From positions 1 to 64,000 of the forward strand of contig ONKQ01000015.1 in NCBI GenBank assembly GCA_900318465.1: DNA of 64,000 nt, read 5' to 3'. A program made the translations under genes and the position numbers. Numbering within the stretch: the first letter of the stretch is position 1; each line of letters begins with the position of its first letter. Positions 16,986 through 25,143 of the stretch are shown here, one piece after another. The DNA comes from an uncultured Bacteroidales bacterium (GTDB lineage: Bacteria > Bacteroidota > Bacteroidia > Bacteroidales > F082). Under the pieces are notes generated by a model. The model made no database searches and had not been told where the DNA came from. It worked only from the letters and a program-made list of their open reading frames with translations.

Positions 16986-18521
16986 ATGTTAGTAAAAACA
17001 TTTGGATGCGCCCTTTTCGGTATTGATGCGATTCTCGTCACCATCGAAGTGAACATTGACAAAGGAATGCCGAACTATTTCACCGTCGGCCTGCCCGACA
17101 GCGCCGTCAAAGAAAGCCAACAACGCATCGAGGCCGCCATCGGCAACCTCGGTTACTATTATCCTCACAAACGGATTGTCGTCAACCTTGCACCCGCCGA
17201 CATTCGCAAGGAAGGCTCGTCTTACGATCTTCCCATCGCCATCGGCATTTTGGCGGCTGCCGAGCAAATAGAATCCAACCTTATGGAACAGTTCGTCATC
17301 ATGGGTGAACTGTCATTAGACGGCACCGTCAACCCAATCAAAGGAAGCTTGCCCATCGCCCTCAAAGCCAAACAAGACGGATTTCGAGGCCTCATCCTTC
17401 CCAAAGAGAACGCACGTGAAGCCGCTGTAGTGGAGGGCCTTGAGGTTTATGGCGTTTCAACCATGAGCGAGGTGATTTCCATACTCAACGGCGAACATGA
17501 AATTGAACCCGAACAAGTGAGCAACTTGGACGAAGAACAAAGCTGTTTTTACGACTTCGACTTCAGCGACGTGAAAGGTCAGGAGAACATCAAACGTGCC
17601 TTGGAGATTGCAGCGGCTGGTGGTCACAATGTCATTTTAATCGGCCCTCCAGGTAGCGGTAAGACCATGTTAGCCAAACGAATGCCAACGATCTTGCCAC
17701 CCCTGACGATGACTGAAGCCTTGGAAACAACAAAAATCCATTCTGTGGCTGGATTAGTCGGCAGCCATACCTCATTAATCCGAAAACGCCCTTTTCGCAG
17801 TCCGCACCACACCATCAGCGATGCAGGTTTGGTGGGCGGCGGCACTTATCCACAGCCTGGGGAAATATCGCTTGCCCACAACGGAGTGCTTTTTCTTGAC
17901 GAACTGCCCGAGTTCAAAAGGACGGTTTTGGAAGTGATGCGCCAACCAATGGAAGACCGTGTTGTGACCATCTCGCGAGCCAAAATGACGGTTGATTTCC
18001 CCGCCAATTTCATGATGGTGGCAGCAATGAACCCTTGTCCTTGCGGCTATTATAACCACCCCGACAAAGAATGTACTTGCAAGCCTGGCATGGTGCAACA
18101 ATACCTCAACCGCATCAGTGGACCGCTCATGGATCGCATCGACCTGCATGTGGAGGTTGTGCCTGTAGCCTACAAAGACCTTTCATCCAAAAACAACGGT
18201 GAACCCAGTTCCATAGTACGCGAGCGTGTCATTAATGCAAGAAAGATACAAGAGAAGCGTTATGCAGAATATCCCACCATACATGCCAACGCGCAGATGA
18301 ACACGCAACTCATCCAGAAATACTGCGACCTCGACGATTCTTGCCGCAACATCCTCAAGAACGCCATGAACCGCCTTGGCCTCTCAGCCCGTGCTTATGA
18401 CCGCATTCTCAAAGTCTCCCGCACTATCGCCGACCTTGATGGCAGTGAAAACATCCAAACTGGGCATTTGGCTGAGGCTATTAATTATAGGAGTCTGGAT
18501 CGGGATAACTGGGGGAGTTAA
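16986..18521 (+). CDS. comM: YifB/ComM family Mg-chelatase-like AAA+ ATPase
   Basis: A 511-residue AAA+ protein. The N-terminal ChlI-like domain has GLPDSAVKESQQRIEAA and APADIRKEGSSYDLP. The ATPase core has Walker A GPPGSGKT (220-227), PFRSPHHTISDAGLVGGG, GVLFLDELPEF (Walker B) and AMNPCPCGYYNHPDKECTC. The C-terminal helix pattern LGLSARAYDRILKVSRTIADL is conserved. In other species ComM is a branch-migration helicase in natural transformation. The gene is monocistronic, with the start at the first ATG after a TTTGC-containing promoter-like stretch. Confidence 0.92.
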   Translation: MLVKTFGCALFGIDAILVTIEVNIDKGMPNYFTVGLPDSAVKESQQRIEAAIGNLGYYYPHKRIVVNLAPADIRKEGSSYDLPIAIGILAAAEQIESNLMEQFVIMGELSLDGTVNPIKGSLPIALKAKQDGFRGLILPKENAREAAVVEGLEVYGVSTMSEVISILNGEHEIEPEQVSNLDEEQSCFYDFDFSDVKGQENIKRALEIAAAGGHNVILIGPPGSGKTMLAKRMPTILPPLTMTEALETTKIHSVAGLVGSHTSLIRKRPFRSPHHTISDAGLVGGGTYPQPGEISLAHNGVLFLDELPEFKRTVLEVMRQPMEDRVVTISRAKMTVDFPANFMMVAAMNPCPCGYYNHPDKECTCKPGMVQQYLNRISGPLMDRIDLHVEVVPVAYKDLSSKNNGEPSSIVRERVINARKIQEKRYAEYPTIHANAQMNTQLIQKYCDLDDSCRNILKNAMNRLGLSARAYDRILKVSRTIADLDGSENIQTGHLAEAINYRSLDRDNWGS

Positions 18522-18541
18522 GTGGGTTTTAATAATCAGAC

Positions 18542-18572
18542 TTTGTCAGTTCGAAAAGTTGTTGTACCTTTG
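18542..18572 (+). promoter_or_regulatory. Full -33/-7 promoter of the EF-G gene
   Basis: TTTG at 18542-18545 and TACCTTTG at 18565-18572 with a 19-nt spacer make the best canonical Bacteroidota promoter of the window, 57 nt before the ATG at 18630. Confidence 0.7.
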
Positions 18573-18629
18573 CAGCCCGAATCAAAAGCCTGATTTGTAT
18601 TTGCAAATAATTGATAATCAAATAAAATA

Positions 18630-20587
18630 ATGAGTTTAAACATTTCAAAATTGAGAAACATCGGTATCGCTGCGCATATCGATGCTGGAAAGACTACGGT
18701 TTCGGAACGCATCCTGTTCTTCACGGGCGTCAACCGTAAGGTGGGTGAAACGCATGATGGACAAGCCACCATGGACTTTATGAAACAAAACGCTCGCTGC
18801 GCGTCATCGACGGGATGGTGGCAGTGTTCTGCGCCGTTGGTGGCGTGGAGCCGCAATCGGAAACGGTGTGGAACCAAGCCGACAAATACCGCGTGCCGCG
18901 TATCGCTTTCGTGAACAAGATGGACCGCACGGGTGCCGACTTCCAAGAGGTGGTCAACCAAATGCATAAATACTTGGGTGCCAATGCTGTGCCACTGCAT
19001 CTCCCCATCGGAGCTGAGTCTGATTTTGAGGGTATGGTTGACTTGGTGCAGATGAACTCGGTGCGCTTCATCGAGAAGGAACGCATCGTCGGTCCGATTC
19101 CTGAAAACATGGTGGAGCAGGCTCAGGAAGCCCGCCGCAACCTCGTTGAAAAAGTCGCCGACTTGGACGACGAAATCGCCGAACTTTACCTCGAAGACAA
19201 AGAAATCCCGACCGAAAAACTGATGGCCGCCATTCGTCAGGCCACCATCAAACTGATGATGGTGCCAGTGCTTTGCGGTGCAGCCTATAAGAACAAAGGT
19301 ATCCAACTGCTTTTGGATGCCGTCGTCGATTACCTGCCTTCGCCGAAGGACTTGGGTGCCGTCATCGCGCACGACCCCGCCAACGAGGAGAAGACCTACC
19401 AGCGCAATCCCTCTGAGAATGAGCCTTTCTCGGCGTTGGCCTTCAAGCTCATCAACGACCCGTATGTGGGCCAGCAGACCTTCATCCGTATCTTCAGCGG
19501 CAAGCTGACCAACGGCATGAGCGTCTACAACACCAATAAATTGAAGAGTGAGCGCGTTGGCCGCATCTTCCGCATCAAGGCGAAGGAACGCGAGGAAATT
19601 GAAGAGGCAAGTGCTGGCGAAATCGTGGCTCTCGTGGGCATGAAATACACCAAGACGGGCGATACCCTCTGCGATGAGGAGCAGCCTATCTTGTTGGAAT
19701 CCATCAACATACCTCCTGCGGTCATCGAGATGAAAGTCAACCTCGACGACAAGAAGAACCGCAGCAAGTTGAGTGAGGCCTTGGCCAAGCTCTGCAACGA
19801 AGACCCGTCGTTCCACGCCCATTTCGACGAGGAGACGGAAGAGACCATTATCGCCGGCATGGGCGAGTTGCATTTAGAAATCATCGTCGACCGCCTGAAG
19901 GAAGAGTTCAAGGTGCCGGTCACGGTGGGTGCGCCTTCGGTGTCGTTCCGCGAGACCATCACCGCGCCTTTCGAGTGCAACTACCGCTATGTGAAACAGA
20001 CTGGCGGCAAGGGCCAGTTTGCCCACACCGTCATCCGCTTCGAGCCGAACCCTGGCGGCGGCTTCGAGTTCGTCGACATCACCAAGGGCGGCGTGATTCC
20101 TAAGGAATACATTCCCTCGGTGCAGAAGGGCCTGGCAGCGGCCATGAACAAAGGTCCTTTCGCGGGCTATCCCGTCGTGGATGTGAAGTGCGTCCTCGTG
20201 GACGGCAGCTCTCACCCCGTCGATTCCAGCGATATGGCCTTCCAGCTCTGCGCCCAGATGTGTTTCAAGCAGGCCTTCATGAAAGCCGCTCCCGTGCTGC
20301 TTGAGCCTGTGATGAAGGTGGAAATCAACACGCCCGACGACTACATCGGCAACGTGACGGGCGACGTCAACAAGCGTCGTGGCCGCATCGAGGCGATGAG
20401 GCGTTTTCGTAAGGGTTCGCAGAAATTGGATGCCTTCGTCCCGCTGATGGAGATGTTCGGCTATGCCACCGCCTTGCGCAATCTCACCTCGGGCCGCGCC
20501 AACTACTCGATGGAGTTCCACCAGTACATGCCGACGCCGAAGGACAAGCAGGAGGAGATTGTGAAGGAGAGAAACACGAAAGAGTAA
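18630..20587 (+). pseudogene. fusA: Elongation factor G gene with internal frame-breaking deletion
   Basis: The first frame (from 18630) gives a correct EF-G start with P-loop AHIDAGKTT and [15 protein letters not shown]. Then it changes frame. The second frame (from about 18791) continues as [34 protein letters not shown] and domains II-V to the normal C-terminus. The segment of about 40 residues expected between MKQ and RSLR, which holds switch I/II, RGITI and DTPGHVDF, is missing, and the joint at 18788/18789 is out of frame (a 3n+1 loss). As read, no functional GTPase can be made. The gene stands alone, not in a ribosomal str operon, so it is probably an accessory EF-G copy. A real mutation or a sequence/assembly error are both possible. 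A good promoter and a terminator are still present. Confidence 0.85.
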
Positions 20588-20606
20588 GCAACAATACAAA
20601 GCAATT

Positions 20607-20640
20607 AAGCCAGAGCCGCCAAAAGGTTCTGGCTTTTTTA
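20607..20640 (+). terminator. Terminator after the EF-G gene
   Basis: AAGCCAGAGCC and GGTTCTGGCTT form a stem with a short loop, followed by six T. It overlaps the stop of the convergent ATPase gene. Confidence 0.85.
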
Positions 20641-21762
20641 TTGCCGCAACCAAAGCCCAAAGAATCGGTCATAGACGCTATAACCGTCCTCGTCTTCAGC
20701 AACTAACTCTTTATCCATGAGGACGCGGAGGGCACTCCTTACTGTGCTTGCTGGCCCAGGTTGATATTTTTGTAAGAATTCTTGGCTTCCGATTTCTTTC
20801 ACTTTGCCTTCATGGGCAATAGCTTTGACAAGTGCCAACTGATTGGAAGTAAGTAACTTGCAATAAGTCCTAAAGGATTCTTTGTATTCCATCAAAATAT
20901 TGTTGATGGCCGAAGTCAACGCTTGATTGTCGATTTGACGTATGCCGTACTGGTAAAGCCGGTTGAGGACGCATTGTATGTACCAAGTATGGCCGTAAAC
21001 TGTTGTGTATAAATCATGAAAAGTCTCTCGCGGCAGCGTTTGCTTGTGTTGCGCAAAATGGCGTTGCGCGAAATCGAAATAAGCGTCTTCGGGGATTTCA
21101 TACAGCGGAAACATCTGTGTGCTTTGGAAAAACGGTCGGTTGGCCGCCATGAACATTTCGGTCATCAAGTGTTTTTGGCTGCCCGCAAAGATGAAATTCA
21201 CATTGGTGAGGTGTTGAATATGACTGCGCAGCAGGGCCTCCATTTTCGGTTCGGGGTAGTCGGTGATGACTTGAAACTCGTCGAAGGCCACATAACAAGG
21301 CAGTTTCGACTTCTCCAACCACCCAAACAGCTCGCCCAACGAGGCTTCTGCCGCCGTAGGCTGCACATCGAGGCCGATTTGTGGTGCCCCAGTGGCAGGG
21401 TCGGCAGTCATGACAGGACGAAACGACTTGAACCAAGCCAAAATTTCCTTCCAAACACGTTCCGAAGGTGCCCCGATTTTCTTCATCACCACCTCGCCAA
21501 AGGCTTTCACCAAGTCGGCAAGACAAGTGGTTTGGTCCAAATCGACATAAAAGCAAATGACTTCTTTTGGGTTCAATTGTGCGAAAACATGCTTGATTAA
21601 CCCTGTTTTCCCCATCCTTCTTAGGCTTAATAGGGTTACATTTCGTCCGTTTTTTCGTGCTTCCAATAGTTCTTTTGTCTCGTTTTCTCGGTCACAGAAG
21701 TAGTCTTCACCAAGGTAGGCGAGTACAGAAAAAGGATTGATTTTCTGTGATTTATTTGCCAT
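20638..21762 (-). CDS. AAA+ ATPase of the archaeal-type (ATPase_2) group, copy 1
   Basis: A 374-residue P-loop ATPase. It has an N-terminal CDRENETKELL box, a Walker A variant SLRRMGKTG (46-54), Walker B AFDEFQVI (159-166), a sensor-1-like NFIFAGSQKHLM, and a C-terminal winged-helix-like part ending YDRFFGLWLRQ. This fits the archaeal ATPase/STAND-like group (PF01637-type), whose cellular roles are mostly unknown. A second family member of identical length lies at 44020-45144. The promoter region holds three tandem palindromes (21804-21842) near the expected transcription start. The gene is single and convergent with the EF-G gene. Confidence 0.82.
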   Translation of the reverse strand: MANKSQKINPFSVLAYLGEDYFCDRENETKELLEARKNGRNVTLLSLRRMGKTGLIKHVFAQLNPKEVICFYVDLDQTTCLADLVKAFGEVVMKKIGAPSERVWKEILAWFKSFRPVMTADPATGAPQIGLDVQPTAAEASLGELFGWLEKSKLPCYVAFDEFQVITDYPEPKMEALLRSHIQHLTNVNFIFAGSQKHLMTEMFMAANRPFFQSTQMFPLYEIPEDAYFDFAQRHFAQHKQTLPRETFHDLYTTVYGHTWYIQCVLNRLYQYGIRQIDNQALTSAINNILMEYKESFRTYCKLLTSNQLALVKAIAHEGKVKEIGSQEFLQKYQPGPASTVRSALRVLMDKELVAEDEDGYSVYDRFFGLWLRQ

Positions 21763-21803
21763 TTTTGCTCAATCTATAGACATACAACATTACTCTAAAA
21801 ACA

Positions 21804-21842
21804 CGAAATTTTCGTCGCGAAATTTTCGTCGCGAAAATTTCG
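21804..21842. promoter_or_regulatory. Three tandem palindromes before AAA+ ATPase copy 1
   Basis: CGAAA-T-TTTCG, CGAAA-T-TTTCG and CGAAA-A-TTTCG occur in a row with a 14-bp period (TCG spacers). Each 11-mer is a perfect palindrome around one base. On the minus strand they lie just after the -7 box at 21853-21846, that is, over the expected start of transcription and the 5' leader. This is a typical place for a repressor. Confidence 0.75.
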
Positions 21843-21845
21843 CTG

Positions 21846-21853
21846 CAAAGATA
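21846..21853 (-). promoter_or_regulatory. -7 box of AAA+ ATPase copy 1
   Basis: TATCTTTG on the minus strand matches TAnnTTTG, about 84 nt before the ATG at 21762. Confidence 0.6.
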
Positions 21854-21979
21854 AGGCTTTCCAAACAAGTTTTACAAGATGACAACATTTTTTTCATCCA
21901 AAAACAACTGTTTTTCTCAAGAAAAGGTTCTATTTCAATAGAAAGCTATATTTTTGCTGCCGTAATCATCACTAAAAAC

Positions 21980-23077
21980 ATGAAAAAGCCATTCTTACTT
22001 CTGTTGGCCTGCCTTGCGGCCACCATCTCTTTTGCCGGCAACCTGCTCAACGAGGGCTTCGAATACGCCAACCACGACTTTGAGAAACCTGTTGGCTGGA
22101 CTTGCGATGACAACAGTTGGCTCTGCGGCTATCTGGAAAAAGACCACAACCGCCTCCCCCACTCCGGCAACTGGTATGCCTTCAGCAATGCCGAGGAATC
22201 GTGGATGTACATGCCCATGTATCTCATCGAAAGCATGAAATACCGCTTCACACTGTGGGCCATCTCCGACGGCGAGTTCCTATTCGAAATTTGGGCTGGC
22301 TCCACGCCGACTTCCGGCGGTATGCACACGCTGTTCTATTCCACAACCATCGACAAGAATGAATATGAAACGGTATCGGCCTACGTGGAGACTATTCCCC
22401 CTGACTGCCAGTATTTTGGCTTCCGTGCCGTTGCCTTGAACGGTGCCTCCCACCTTACCATCGACGACGTTGAGGTTGACATGGTGGAACAATACACTTT
22501 TGAGGCTGAGGCCATTACGGGCGACACGGCCATGTATCCTGGAACCGAGGCCACGTTCCATTACCTCGTCCATAACACGGGCTACGACCCCGTAGACATC
22601 ACGATGCACCCGTCGAATGAATTTTTTACCAACTTTACCTGCACCTTTGACGGCGTGACGGGCATGACCATCCCCACCGAGCCTGACGAGATTGTAGAAG
22701 TCACGATGACGGCCACGCTGCGCCCTGAAATCGAACCTGGCACAGTGGCTTGGCTCGACATCCAAATGACCATCCCATGCAACTGCAACACGGCTATGGT
22801 GACGTTCTGGGTGACACCCTTGGACATCACACAGACTTCTGAAAACAATTCTTTGGAAATCAACGTATTTCCAAATCCCGCCACAGATTATATCGCCATC
22901 GAAGCGGACGGCTTGCAACGGGTTAGCATTATCGACCTCCAAGGAAGAACGATACTGAGCAAACAAGCGGCTGATGCCAATTCGGGCATTGATATCAGAG
23001 CTTTAAGATGTGGCCTATATATCCTCTCTGTTGAAACGAACCAAGGAGTGATGAAGCAAAGTTTCGTGAAACGGTAA
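21980..23077 (+). CDS. Exported protein with T9SS C-terminal sorting domain
   Basis: A 365-residue secreted protein. It has a signal peptide (MKKPFLLLLACLAATISFAG), then a beta-sandwich of about 150 residues resembling choice-of-anchor or cleaved-adhesin domains (NEGFEYANHDFEKPVGWTC; HSGNWYAFSNAEESWMYMP). A linker domain of about 100 residues follows, and then a T9SS type A domain (NVFPNPATDYIAIEADG...GLYILSVETNQG...QSFVKR). The ATG at 21980 is chosen as the start of the signal peptide, since the upstream frame has no such features. Likely surface adhesin or carbohydrate-binding protein; the ligand is unknown. Confidence 0.82.
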   Translation: MKKPFLLLLACLAATISFAGNLLNEGFEYANHDFEKPVGWTCDDNSWLCGYLEKDHNRLPHSGNWYAFSNAEESWMYMPMYLIESMKYRFTLWAISDGEFLFEIWAGSTPTSGGMHTLFYSTTIDKNEYETVSAYVETIPPDCQYFGFRAVALNGASHLTIDDVEVDMVEQYTFEAEAITGDTAMYPGTEATFHYLVHNTGYDPVDITMHPSNEFFTNFTCTFDGVTGMTIPTEPDEIVEVTMTATLRPEIEPGTVAWLDIQMTIPCNCNTAMVTFWVTPLDITQTSENNSLEINVFPNPATDYIAIEADGLQRVSIIDLQGRTILSKQAADANSGIDIRALRCGLYILSVETNQGVMKQSFVKR

Positions 23078-23108
23078 TCCTTCGTTATAGGTTTCAGGCC
23101 AAAAAGAT

Positions 23109-23143
23109 AGCGGCTCCGTACTCTAATGAAAGACGGAGCCGCT
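23109..23143. terminator. Terminator between convergent T9SS cargo genes
   Basis: AGCGGCTCCGT and ACGGAGCCGCT form an 11-bp perfect stem. The T-run lies on the minus strand (ATCTTTTTGG), so it mainly ends the minus-strand gene at 23167, and it can also serve the plus-strand gene. Confidence 0.8.
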
Positions 23144-23166
23144 TGTTGTATAAACCAATTGTCAAA

Positions 23167-25083
23167 TCATCTCACCACCACCTTCTGCACCTTCATGTCG
23201 TTGCCGCTGATAAGGCGGAACATGTAGACGCCAGGAGCGGCATTGATGCTCATGCTATAGCTGCCTTCAATCTGCTCGCTCTTCAGAATGCGGCCAGTCA
23301 CATCAACGACTTGCACGATGGCCTTGCCGTCGTTGTTGATGACCCAGTTGCCATTGCTGAAGAAGACGAAGCTGTCGTCAGTGGCATTGCCCGTGGCAAA
23401 CACCAGCTTGAAGCGGGTAGCATAGTCTGTTGTCTTGGCATCGAAGGAGTAGCTGGGGGTTTCAAGCAAGTCGACATCAACACCCGTCAGGTTGTCGATG
23501 AGGTGGAGATAGCTGAAACTGACTTCCTCGTTGCTGAAGCTGAGGGTATAAGTGCCATTTTTGGCAGCCTTGAAGTTGACCGGCATCTCGCCCATGTCGC
23601 TGTTGACAGAAACCACCGCATAGTCCTTATTGTCCTGCGGGATATAGACCTTGGTATTGTTTTCATTGAGCATGAACTTGGGCAAAGTGCTCTCTTCACC
23701 GAAACGGACAATGGCGCGGTCGATGGCAGCACCACGGTTTTGGGTGATGTTCATCGTAAGAGATGCACCTCTATTTGGTTCTTCAGTGCTGAAAGTCATG
23801 GTTTCGCCATCAGTCTCAGCAACGACAAAGATACCTTCCATAGCTTCAACGCTATTGCCTTCGCCAGTGATGATTTCCGTGCCGAATTCATTCATGACGT
23901 AAAACTCGCGGTCGATGTAAGCAGTGTTTGCGAAGGGGTTGCCCACAAGGTTCCAACCCGCGAAACGGGCGTTTGCATCATAAGCCAAAGTGACTTCGCC
24001 TTCGCCGCCGTAGGGGAAGCCCTTGAAGGTCAGCGTAACATCCCCACTGTTGGCATAAAGATAGCCTTTGCCAGGAAGGAGATTGTAGTTGCCATCGGTG
24101 CCCTCGTAATTAATCCATTCCAAATCTGAAGATTGGTTGAAATAGTAAAGGTCGAAGCTGTTTTCAAGCATGTTGGTCACGTTCTCAGGATCCACTTCGC
24201 CGATGGGGGAAGCGATGAGATAGTAATGGCCAATGCTGTCTTCCGCGTAACCTTCAATTTCCTTGGTGAAAGTTTGCTCCGTCACGAAATTGAGGACAAA
24301 AAGGTCGTTGAAGACATCCTGACCGATGTATGTATCGTTGACCAATTCCACAGTGGTGAAACACTTGGCGCGAAGGACAGCACCAGCTTCCGTGTCATAC
24401 AGATAGAAATCGATGATGTCGCCATTGTTGCCCAAAATGTTCATATCGACAAAATAACCCATATTGAAGTCTGTCCAATCAGTAAGCGGGGTCTTGTCGC
24501 CACGGCACTCGTTGTCGCAGAAGGCACCCACTTCCCACGTGGCTCTGTCAACAAGCTCACCGTCAATTTGAATCTGGGCGGTGAGGGCCATACCATTGCC
24601 CGAATAACTTGAGGATTGAATCCAAGGATAATCAGGACCAAAGGGAAGTATTTGCTCCGAAACGAACTCAAGGTACAAGCCGGATTCAATGCCACCGTAA
24701 TGGTATTCCTCGGCTCCACTAAACTCAAAAGTCTGCTGACAATTTACATACTCTGTGTCCGTGTCATGGTCATAGGCTTTCAAGGTGATGGTTTGGCCAA
24801 TCTCAGGCTGGTTGGCAAATATGGTCAAATAGGTGTAATACTGCCCTGGCAGACCGACAGGATAGGGTTCGAGGAGACGGATAACGCCTCTGACTTCATC
24901 GCCAATGAACGCGGCAATTTCAATTGCATCAGATGCTTGAAGCACGCCGTCAATCTTCACTTGCGCAGTGATGTGGTTGCGGTAGTCATACAAGCTGGAA
25001 TTGGGTGCTGTCCAATGATACTCTTGGGCAAACATCATTCCACTGAGCATCAAGGCTGTAACAATCATTATCAGTTTTTTCAT
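23167..25083 (-). CDS. Exported T9SS cargo protein with duplicated domain
   Basis: A 638-residue secreted protein with a signal peptide (1-19, ending MMFAQ). Two related N-terminal repeats are visible: HITAQVKIDGVLQ..EIAAFIGDEVRG (about 36-67) and ALTAQIQIDGELV..EVGAFCDNECRG (about 165-195). A beta-rich middle with GWNLVGNPFANTAYI follows, then YLHLIDNLTGVDVDLLETP and a T9SS type A sorting domain (WVINNDGKAIVQVVDVTGR...GVYMFRLISG...KVVVR). Function unknown, presumably surface-exposed binding. It has its own promoter box at 25125-25132. The LHLI..TGVDVDLL part is shared with the endonuclease at 37404. Confidence 0.8.
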   Translation of the reverse strand: MKKLIMIVTALMLSGMMFAQEYHWTAPNSSLYDYRNHITAQVKIDGVLQASDAIEIAAFIGDEVRGVIRLLEPYPVGLPGQYYTYLTIFANQPEIGQTITLKAYDHDTDTEYVNCQQTFEFSGAEEYHYGGIESGLYLEFVSEQILPFGPDYPWIQSSSYSGNGMALTAQIQIDGELVDRATWEVGAFCDNECRGDKTPLTDWTDFNMGYFVDMNILGNNGDIIDFYLYDTEAGAVLRAKCFTTVELVNDTYIGQDVFNDLFVLNFVTEQTFTKEIEGYAEDSIGHYYLIASPIGEVDPENVTNMLENSFDLYYFNQSSDLEWINYEGTDGNYNLLPGKGYLYANSGDVTLTFKGFPYGGEGEVTLAYDANARFAGWNLVGNPFANTAYIDREFYVMNEFGTEIITGEGNSVEAMEGIFVVAETDGETMTFSTEEPNRGASLTMNITQNRGAAIDRAIVRFGEESTLPKFMLNENNTKVYIPQDNKDYAVVSVNSDMGEMPVNFKAAKNGTYTLSFSNEEVSFSYLHLIDNLTGVDVDLLETPSYSFDAKTTDYATRFKLVFATGNATDDSFVFFSNGNWVINNDGKAIVQVVDVTGRILKSEQIEGSYSMSINAAPGVYMFRLISGNDMKVQKVVVR

Positions 25084-25124
25084 TCGTTATGATTTTTAAT
25101 AATTATACTTAATTTTTAAAGGTG

Positions 25125-25132
25125 CAAAAATA
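25125..25132 (-). promoter_or_regulatory. -7 box of the T9SS cargo gene
   Basis: TATTTTTG on the minus strand, about 42 nt before the ATG at 25083. Confidence 0.55.
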
Positions 25133-25143
25133 CGTTTTTTTAT

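Noticed and set aside
18536-19873. A 445-codon minus-strand open frame opposite the EF-G gene.
   Set aside because: It mirrors the G/C-biased codons of the sense gene, is rich in His/Val/Asp repeats typical of antisense frames and matches no family. Domains II-III of EF-G are clear on the plus strand.
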